A stretch of DNA of 64,000 nucleotides from the NCBI GenBank assembly GCA_028456385.1, contig JALNQF010000131.1, positions 57,383 to 121,382 of the forward strand. The letters are read 5' to 3'. The notes beneath the pieces are model-generated. The model was not told where the DNA came from. It saw nothing but the letters and a program-made list of their open reading frames with translations, and ran no database searches. Shown here one piece after another: positions 55,913 to 64,000 of this stretch (position 1 is the first letter of the stretch; each line of letters begins with the position of its first letter). Made by a program: the position numbers and the translations under genes. This stretch comes from Ophiosphaerella korrae (taxonomy: Eukaryota > Ascomycota > Dothideomycetes > Pleosporales > Phaeosphaeriaceae).

Positions 55913-57785
55913 TCAAAGGGGCCTCAGCGCTCCACTTCGATCTTCTGCCCATCGCCCTTGAATTGCTTGCCGTGCACTTTTGCCCCAAAAGGCAACTGGC
56001 AATGCTACAAAGCCGATAACGAGCTGCAAAATAAGGAGCTCGATACTGACAGTTTGATAACCATGCGCCGCAATCCATGGCTCTAGTGCGAAGCCCACGA
56101 TAAAGCCAATGAGATTTGTACCTCCGGCAACGACTGCTACTGCTGGTGCAGCCCAGCGTGGGAAAGCTTCTGTCACCCACAAGATATTTGCAATCATCAA
56201 GGTAGTAAAAGAGAACCCATTCAGACCATAGGCTGCGTAATAGACCGCAGGCGACCATTGCCTTTCCACGGCCATACCATAAATTAAGGAACTGATACAG
56301 CCGGTAATCGTAGGTATGGTGTAGCCGATGAGATAATGTTCGGCTTCCAACACACCATGGTTCCTTTTCGATAACCTGGTTACGATTCTGCAGAGAATGA
56401 AGTACCAGGTTGGGAATGCGCATAGAGCACCGATGGCGGTTGCGATACTAACTGTGCCCACGAGCTTTTGCGAAAAGTTGTACGGTGGTGCCGTGAGTAT
56501 TGGAGAGAACGTTGTGCCGATATAAATCTGAATGACCGAATTCACCGCAGATACAATGAAAACCCAAAAGATAAGTGGATTCACCACACAATAGCCCATT
56601 TGTAGATAGCAACGGCCCATCGATATCCAACATGCGAATGGTGAACGTGCGAGGCCTACACGATCCCGAAATCCAGCAAATCCGGTTCGAATAGGGGGGT
56701 CAGGAAGATCGCGATATATGTCAGAATCTGTTTCCACATCTTCAAAGACTGTAAGTTTTTCGGTCGCACTTTGCAGTATGATCATCCCGTCAAATGCAAC
56801 TGTCGGACGTTTAAAGTATGTTTCCGGGTAGAAAAAGAAGGATACCACCAATGAAACGGCAGCAGGTAGAATCCAGATGCCGTAGAAGCGGCGCCACTCC
56901 CGCCCATCGTCTGTCATGACAGGAACCAGTGCAACACCTGATGTGCCGAGGCATCCGGCAACAGACCACATCAAGGCCACGCCAACTGCTCGTTGACTGA
57001 TGAATGTCATATCAATTACCATGATGAAAGCCTTTTGGACCATTAGCTCAACCTATTTTTTGTTCATAAATTACCACGACGACATACAAGTGAAAGAGAG
57101 AGTCCTTCAGCCAAACCGATGAAGGCAACGGCGGCATGTAACTGAGAGAAGCTTCTGGACTCGTAGGCACCGAATAAAGCAAGGAGTAGAACGGCAGTCC
57201 CGATTAACAGAGTTGGCCGCCGCCCGATGCCGATAGAGAGTGGTACCCAAAGTATACATCCTATGCCCATCATAAGAGTAGGGGTAGTTACAATGGCTTT
57301 GAGAAGCCATGGGTCCAAGTTCTGTAGCTTTCTATCAGCCAATGCGACCTCGGTATAAAAACATAGCATACCTCGTTCTGGAACGCTGTATAAATACCAC
57401 CCTGTATGACAGTGGCAGCTTGGGCCGTGGTTAAACAAACAACTGAAAAGAAGGCGACCGAGAACATAGCACCGGCAGTTTTCCACCTGCACCAGTTGAG
57501 CGGATCATTTTTGCTGTTCGAGGGTATGGGCAACTTGAGTGTCCGTCCAGTATTGGTGATGAGATACGTGCTCCCTGTAAGATTATACGATTCGCGCTTT
57601 GCTTGGACTGGGCTCCTCAAAGTCGATTCAGCATCTTGTTGAGTGCAGTTTGATAAAGGAGGTGATGGTGCTGGCTCGATGCAAAATGGTCGAGGAGAAA
57701 GGAACCGTGGCTCGACAAGCGGGAGAGCGCGTGGCGGCGGAGCCAGCTCCACCTCCGGATATGGATCTTGCAATGGCCCAGCCAT
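55913..57785 (-). CDS. MFS transporter (DHA1/sugar-drug type), complete
   Basis: Three exons (57785-57372, 57327-57088, 57031-55913) join in frame to 590 residues; introns are 44 and 56 bp. The cytosolic N-terminus is Pro-rich and ends in the family marker NDPLNWCRWKTAG. Helices include AMFSVAFFSVVCLTTAQAA, LMMGIGCILWVPLSIGIGRR (the G-x-x-x-D/G-R-R loop after helix 2), TLLIGTAVLLLALFG, FIMVIDMTFISQRAVGVALM, then a long central loop (about 90 residues), and six more helices ending in QLVIGFVALPVAFWGKSAR. A plasma-membrane proton-coupled exporter or importer is expected; the NDPLNW start is common in the multidrug/efflux branch. The gene lies just outside (upstream of) the recombinase remnant. 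Confidence 0.88.
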
Positions 57786-58260
57786 GCTCAATTATTTTGG
57801 ACAAACAAAGAAAACACGGCTGAGCAACAGAAGTGTCTAGGACATGTAATTAAGCATAGAAAAGAGTGGGAACGAACAAGTGCCTTGACGTGTTGTGTTC
57901 AAGGGGAAGGTGGGGACCAGCCTAATGTAGTCGGTGTTGGAGGCATCGCGGCTTCATTCGATCGGGGAAGTGCCTGAACTGAACGCCGATCATTTTCTCG
58001 GCCCTTCCACAAGGCACCAGCATCGATCGTATGCGAAAGGCTAACGCTCGAGGATGCACACGACGACTGTACTTGCGCCAGAGTAAAACATTGGGTTGAG
58101 TCGACTGAGGCGGGGGGCATCATGATTGCGGCTGTATTGCGGCGGTGCCCTGTTTCACGCTCGGCATCGCGAGGCTCGACGGATCTCCTTCGTGTCACGG
58201 AGAGCTGCGCCAAAGAATCAGATTGGTTGCTTACTACCGAAGCGCATCAGCAGACGAAAT
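57786..58260. other. Intergenic, MFS promoter side
   Basis: No supported gene. A frame at 58213-57899 (minus) is unrecognised. Confidence 0.4.
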
Positions 58261-58785
58261 TTATTGATTTTGAAACCGTGAAAGCTTTCGCCAACAAACC
58301 TTCGTGCCATTGACAGTATGCAAGTTACAACTGACAGAAGTCAAAGCCACCCAACAATTGTAACCGCCTATACTTCTCATCAATGCCATATCGAAAATGT
58401 TACGTGACCAGGCTTCGACGAGAAATGGTGCAAAAGCTTCCAACCTTCGCCGAGCTTGGTCAGCCCTTGTCGCATGATCCGAAGCTTCAAATTCAATATC
58501 GTCGCACTGCTCAAACGACTCCGCCTTGCCGAATCCATTCCAGATGACGGTGCGTACGAATCTAAGGACCGAATGAGCCGACTCACTGGTAATAGCTTGG
58601 CAACGTTCCGCCGCATCTTTTTCGACTGCAATTAGAGTCATAAAAACTAGTAACACTAATGCGGCGACAATCCGCCGGTGCCGTACCGAAAATGGCAAGT
58701 CCTCATAAAAGCCTCGTGAACACGTGGAGCCAGCAGGCCAAAACTTCGGCTGCGAAGCGAGATCTCTCCTTTGAATTGGTATCAC
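58261..58785 (-). CDS. Hypothetical protein, possibly a gene fragment
   Basis: A 174-codon frame with coding-like composition: a hydrophobic segment (IVAALVLLVFMTLIAVEKDA) that could be a membrane helix, then helical charged sequence (HATRADQARRRLEAFAPFLVEAW). No family recognised. The first in-frame ATG is used. The frame at 59443-59192 lies on the same strand upstream and may be another exon of the same gene, but no clean set of introns joins them. Confidence 0.35.
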   Translation of the reverse strand: MIPIQRRDLASQPKFWPAGSTCSRGFYEDLPFSVRHRRIVAALVLLVFMTLIAVEKDAAERCQAITSESAHSVLRFVRTVIWNGFGKAESFEQCDDIEFEASDHATRADQARRRLEAFAPFLVEAWSRNIFDMALMRSIGGYNCWVALTSVSCNLHTVNGTKVCWRKLSRFQNQ

Positions 58786-59191
58786 CTAAGTCGCTCCCTT
58801 ATTGATTAGGTAGGTCTCGAGACTATGCTTCTGTCAGCGTCGCTGCCCAAGGTGCACATGTTTCCGAGACTAAACTTGATACCGTTCGTTGATATCCATC
58901 GATCTGCTCGTCCAAGACCTCTCTTAGTCAAATATACACTCCAGAACACCTCTATCGCTGAAAAAGATCCCGTGGTTTCGAGATATCAGCGGCCTCAAAC
59001 TATTCCATTGATCGCCATTGTATCTACGCAGCTAATCTGGCAACCCATCTGCCCCATCTAATTTGCCACATTTCCATTGTGTATTCCCATTTCTTTTAGT
59101 CAGAAATCTCGACACTTTTGGGCGTTCAGATTAGCAAAGTGTCTTTCCAACAAGAAAAGGATAAAAACAGGATGTGAAGCAAGATAACTAT
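58786..59191. other. Unresolved spacer
   Basis: Minus-strand fragments with several stops; it may be intron or decayed exon sequence between the two hypothetical frames. Confidence 0.3.
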
Positions 59192-59443
59192 TTACCCTAA
59201 GCGGGCAACGACACCAAAAGTCTCGCCATCACTTTTACGCATCAGGCACATCCCCTGCCTCGGATCTGATACTTTGCCGAGGGATGGGCGCCCGTAGAGT
59301 TGCACCCATGCAAAATTGTAAAAATAGAGTGAACGGCTGCTGTCCAATCGGTCTTTGGAAGGTGTCCCGGCTCTCAGCACGTCCACAATGCTTACGAAAG
59401 GCGCCGGGAAAGTGCCTACATCCGATAAATTCTGTTCTATCAA
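59192..59443 (-). CDS. Hypothetical protein or exon
   Basis: An 83-codon frame with protein-like composition (IEQNLSDVGTFPAPFVSIVD; SRSLYFYNFAWVQLYGRPSL). The frame stays open about 20 codons further upstream. No family recognised; it may be an exon of a gene continuing to 58261. Confidence 0.3.
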   Translation of the reverse strand: MIEQNLSDVGTFPAPFVSIVDVLRAGTPSKDRLDSSRSLYFYNFAWVQLYGRPSLGKVSDPRQGMCLMRKSDGETFGVVARLG

Positions 59444-62369
59444 CTTGAAGGATTTTCAAACGTTTCGAACTACTCAGTACCACGGTGGACATGGCATTCA
59501 TCTGTCAAGAAAGGCGTATTTGCTATGCATTGAAGGCGTCGCTCGATTGCGTAATGCGATTATAATTTTCTTTTGCTTCTATTTGAAAATTTTGTACCAT
59601 GCTACTATTAATGCTCTTATTCCCTATATCAACAACAGAGAAAATAATTGGCACAGCAACAGTTTTCCGTAATTCCAAGTCCGCATGTCCTGTGCATTGC
59701 CTACAAAAAGGAGAAGGTTATATCAGGGGTACCCGTAGCGAAAGACTACAGATCGCAATGGTTTCAAATTAGAGTTCCATTTAGGGGACTACCGTAACGG
59801 GTTCTTCCATGCTATAATTGCTATCGTGTAGATGCAGCGTATAGGTGTGCGTATTAGATCAGGGGCAGGTAGGGCCCAGGAGTAACACCGAAGCTATCGA
59901 CGGCGATGGACTAGGTAAACTCATGGCTTCTGCATATCCTTTCCTAATCTCGATGAATAATTATACGCCTTCGTGCTAGTTTCAGCTGCGCAACCATTTC
60001 GATACTGTATTGGAAAAGAAGATTGAGGCGTGTCTCAATATTGAGAAAAAAAGAACGATAAGAAGTATGCGACGGAGAATATGTCATGATCGTTTTACTC
60101 TAACTGAGCTAGATAGTAGCGCTTAGATATTAGAGCGGATAATCATAATATCAGCTCAATTGAAGCAGTGTTGTCTAATGCCCAATCTTACGTTGAAATA
60201 TTTGAGATTGTTCTCCTATCAAAATCGATCTGCTTCTTTAAGTAGCAGTTATAGAACCACCGCCTTTCTCCGTGACTGCGTATCGATGAGGTGTTCACCT
60301 TCTTACAATCATCGTCTATAAACCTTGCGGCATGGCCTATACTACTTGCTAGTCCCGTTGAATATTAATTTTGTCGGGATCTTGCGAGTGCCGGTTTCGT
60401 CATGTGGTGAAGGTTTAGGACGAGCTGCGTGAAAAACATTCGAAATCTCTACTTAGTGAGACGGTCGATTCAGGACTTCCAGCATACAAATACTTGTAGC
60501 TGCTCTGTGCTCACGAAGATCTTCGATGCCGGCTTCAATAGCCCGATCAACGGCTAACTCCATAATACTAAGGCCCTGTTGGGTGCGCCAGCTGTTTTTC
60601 AAATAGTTTATGCTGGAGGTAACGCCGGTAGCGTGGCTGAGGGCGCCTTAGTTTCCGCCACTGGCCTTACCGAATCGAGCTAGACAAAATTTTGGTGTGT
60701 TCGGTACGGTAGTTTGTCTGTTTGTATTCTATCTTGGCAGTTTTTGTGACCGTCTCAACCTCATAGAGCCTCTAAGTACGCCCTATGACGCCAATCTCGC
60801 GCAAGTCGCTCGCGCTGCTCTCAGTGAGGCCTCTCCATCTCCATCTCAGCAACCCTTAAGTGTAGTTACTACTACGAACACTCTTTGAAAGAGTCTTAGC
60901 TACTAGCGAGTTGTCTCAAAGCTTTAAGGAACTCTTAAGCAGTACTAGCCCTAACGATGTTAGTGATTTAGTAGAGGTAGACGACGACCTAGATAAGCTC
61001 CCTCATAGGGGCGAGTTTTACTGTATAACTGCTGTGGATTACTTCTGCAATCTTGGAGCCAGCGCTGCCTAAGACTATCGTGCGGTTTGTACGCTCGCAC
61101 GCCTGTAGGCCCCCCTCTAAGCAGGGTATAGAGATTGCTGGCGTTACTAGCGTTTTAATTCCTTTCAAACTGCATTAAAAACCCCTCGGCGATCCGAACA
61201 CGCGCCGTTTAAATTTACGATTTGTATTTATTTTTGAATAACCAGGCACAAATTCTGGCGCACCGAGCAGGGCCTAAGTTTTGACTGCTGTCATTTGCTA
61301 CCTGATGTACCAACAACACCTAGTCAGCTGCAATTCCAACAATGTTGACTGCTGGACAAAATTGTATGTTATTCACAGTGAACACATCCTCTGATGTTCA
61401 GATGCAAGCAGCTAGTGAAGGTTCAATCGGACCTCGATAATGTTAGGTATTGTTACGGTCACAAGCACCCAGAAGCGCCGCGAGAATTTCATACTGATTA
61501 CACGTCATTTGATGTTCACACTCATGTGGAAGACTTCTCCAATGAGTTGATCGAGGAATTAGGCCAGCTGGGCATCCATGGATTCGATATTTGCCAAAGC
61601 GACGTGCCATGAAAGAGTCCTAGAGCGCTGCGCCATGAACTACATGGCATTTTCAAATCCTGTGATGACGTAACTATCGGGTATTAGAAAGTTCAAGCCG
61701 TCGCCGGGCTAGCTACCTAATGTGGCACAGAATTCCTGTTTCAGGTTTCCGCAGGATGGTTGCCCACTTAGGCTTGGCATTTAGTTGGGCCCAACAACGA
61801 GCGACGGACGCCGCCATCACTTTGCATCAAAAGTACGGGCGCTACTACTGCGTTTAGAACCAGAAACAAGGGGGGGAACAGTGCGCACACTAACTTTATC
61901 TTGGCAAAACAATGGCTGCCTGTATTGCAGCCAGATTCAAAATCGTGATGCTCTTGTTCATTGAAGCCATCAGGTCTGCGATCAAATGTCGCCATCGTGC
62001 AACGGAGTAGCCGTTCCGATCAATACCGGTATACATCTCCACCTATTAATTCAGTTTTAAGGCTAAACGACATAATCCCTTGGTTGGAAATCCGATCAGT
62101 GGTGCGATACCCCGTTCTCTCGGCAGATTCCCGATTATTTTGGTTGTGGTGACAACATGGTTTCGAAATGCCCTGCAATTACCGAGTGTCGGCAGGTCAA
62201 CTGACTATGGATTTGCCTCGGTTGAGATGGCAATGCCAAGCTAGGTTTGGCGCGTGCGCAGCTCTAAGCGAGCTCAACTCAACTCAGCCCCAACACAACA
62301 CTTTTACAACACGTTGACATTACGTTCGTAACACGTTCATACGCACACAACACGTTCCTACGTACACAA
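59444..62369. other. Gene-poor stretch
   Basis: Nearly 3 kb without a supported gene. 60.85-61.1 kb is TAG-rich and looks like a RIP-altered relic. The 72-codon frame 61394-61612 (acidic, FDVHTHVEDFSNELIEELG) is unrecognised. Near 62290-62360 the motif AACACGTT occurs several times just before the AT-rich block. Confidence 0.35.
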
Positions 62370-64000
62370 TACAATACTACTAGAAAATAGTTTATAAGAC
62401 TCTAGTATAAAACGTAGGTTAATAAAATATATTATAAAGTTATTCTAATTACGTTCTAGTATAACTACTAACGTTATATTAACCTAATATTAGTACCTTA
62501 AGGCTTAGGGCTATTTTAGCTTAACAATAGTAGTAACCTAGTAGTAGAGATTAGAGAGTTGTTTTATAGGGCCCTAGTAGGTAATAGTATCTATAGAGTA
62601 AGAATATATTTATAAAATATTTTAAGTATATTCTAATTAATATAGTAAAAATTAGGTATAAGAGGTAGCCTAAGAACTTATATTAAAAACTAGTATAGAT
62701 ATAGTAATATTACGCTATACAAGAATACTAAAGAGTAGATTTACTATAGTATCCTTATACTATTAATAGGTAAGTATATAGAATACGTTTTAAACGCGTT
62801 CTAATTATATTCTAGTTTAGTACTAGAGAGTTATAGAAGAGTATAATTATATATTAGATTAGCGAGTTATTAGGATAGAGTAAGAGCGCTAGCTATATTA
62901 GATACTCTCTAAAGATTTACCTAAAATCTACCTATTTAAGATTAGTACTAAAGTAAAATAAGTTTAGAAGCTATTTTAAACGTATTCTAATATAGCTATA
63001 GCTTAATCTTAATTATATAAGTAACTATTCTAAGCGCTTAAGCTAGGTTATACTTTATAATATATATAAAGCAAATTTTAGAAATAATATAACTAGTAAG
63101 TATACTAGAATATACTTAAAGCGCGTTCCTAATATATTCTATAATACAAATTTAATTTTAATATTAATAAATATAGTAATAGAGTAGAAAGTAGTTAATA
63201 TTATAAAAATATTAATTAGTAGGAGATTTAAGTATCTTTGTACTAGCTATCTTAAGGAAGATCTAAGCTAATTTCTAGTAGATTAGTAGAATAAGTTTTA
63301 ATATAGATTAAAACGTGTTCTATAGTAAATAGATAATAAAAGGTTTTAGTTAAGTAGTTTTCTTTAATAAAAGATCTACTATATTATATAGTTACTTTAT
63401 ATAAAGTTAATATACTATTTACTTATATAAAACTCTATAAAAATACACTTTATATTATTATTCTTGTTATAAACCTTATATATAGGAGAGAGATTTTTTT
63501 TAGTAAGAAGTTAGTAGTATTTATTTATATTAACCTAAAATGTGTTATAAATATAATATAAAGATATTTTAATAGATACTTACTTTTCTTTTAACTTACT
63601 TTTACTTTAAGTTATTAGCTTAGAATATTAGTATAAGAATAAGATTCTTAGGAAGAGCTTTATCTAGTAGTAATAAAGTAATCTTTTCTTCTATATAAAG
63701 TTATATATATAACTACTTCTATTATTTTAAAGGAGGTAGAGGAAGAGAGAGTAGATCTAGTATAAGGGAACGTATTTTAGAGTTGTTTACAACGCGTTCT
63801 ATATCTTCTAATTAGCTTCTAAGTTCTTTTTTAAGTTCTTTAGTTATTTAGTTATACTTAATAGTTTATTAAGGAGTTACTATAAGATAAATTAATAAAG
63901 AACGTAATTAAGATAAGTTCTAAAACTCTTTTAACTATAAATCTCTAGGTATAACTACTATATAGTAGAAGTAGAGAGTATTAGTATTATTAGAAATTAA
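62370..64000. repeat. AT-rich, RIP-like block reaching the right edge
   Basis: From about 62.37 kb the sequence changes abruptly to mostly A/T with dense CTAGTA/TATAG words. By eye C is nearly always followed by T or G and rarely by A, and TG is rare, as expected after C-to-T change at CpA on both strands. There is no open frame. A motif close to TTTAAACGCGTTCTAATATA recurs at intervals of roughly 140-250 bp. It is probably a decayed retrotransposon or other repeat. Confidence 0.8.

Noticed and set aside
57899..58313. Frames next to the MFS gene as a transcription factor
   Set aside because: No Zn2Cys6 cysteine pattern or other DNA-binding motif found on either strand.
62370..64000. Telomere at the right edge
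   Set aside because: No TTAGGG/CCCTAA repeats; the AT-richness is explained by RIP-like decay.

Overview
This window comes from a filamentous ascomycete (Pezizomycotina). Genes are split by 44-100 bp introns with GT/AG ends and CTAAC/CTGAC-like branch points. The families are typical of these moulds: PNP-NB-ARC-TPR NLR, SAT4/rhodopsin-type membrane protein, DUF1996, P450s, cutinase, GH16, and a DUF3435 recombinase. Several repeats carry a RIP-like (repeat-induced point mutation) C-to-T at CpA signature. No RNA genes were recognised. All calls are by eye: exon borders were chosen from splice signals plus continuity of recognisable protein motifs.

Layout: 0-5.6 kb holds the start of an unidentified gene running off the left edge, a decayed NLR gene (minus) and a CorA-like membrane protein gene (plus). 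8-18 kb holds an internally deleted SAT4-like gene, a GNAT gene with a nonsense codon, a 2EXR-like gene, a DUF1996 gene, a secreted beta-helix protein and an intact P450. At 18.3-19.8 kb a Tc1/mariner element sits inside a deletion derivative of its own family; its transposase frame is undamaged in length but carries 21 TAG codons. 21-36 kb is the ordinary gene-rich part: small secreted protein, possible CxxC protein, cutinase, amino-acid permease, trypsin-like protein with an adjacent 48-bp minisatellite, small membrane protein, GH16 protein, and a frameshifted beta-lactamase-like gene. 36-64 kb is accessory-looking: long gene-poor stretches, an intact P450, a RIP-damaged gene, a decayed DUF3435 tyrosine recombinase with zinc fingers (the family of Starship 'captains'), an intact MFS transporter, and a strongly AT-rich, RIP-like block from about 62.4 kb to the right edge.

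I see no convincing biosynthetic cluster. The secreted and wall-active proteins (cutinase, GH16, DUF1996, beta-helix) and transport/oxidation genes (permease, MFS, two P450s) fit a plant- or litter-associated lifestyle, but this is inference. The striking theme is decay: at least six genes carry stops, frameshifts, deletions or damaged splice sites next to intact neighbours. The best candidate for a larger undescribed element is the region left of the DUF3435 gene, where a Starship body would lie if that gene was its captain. I could not find its ends.
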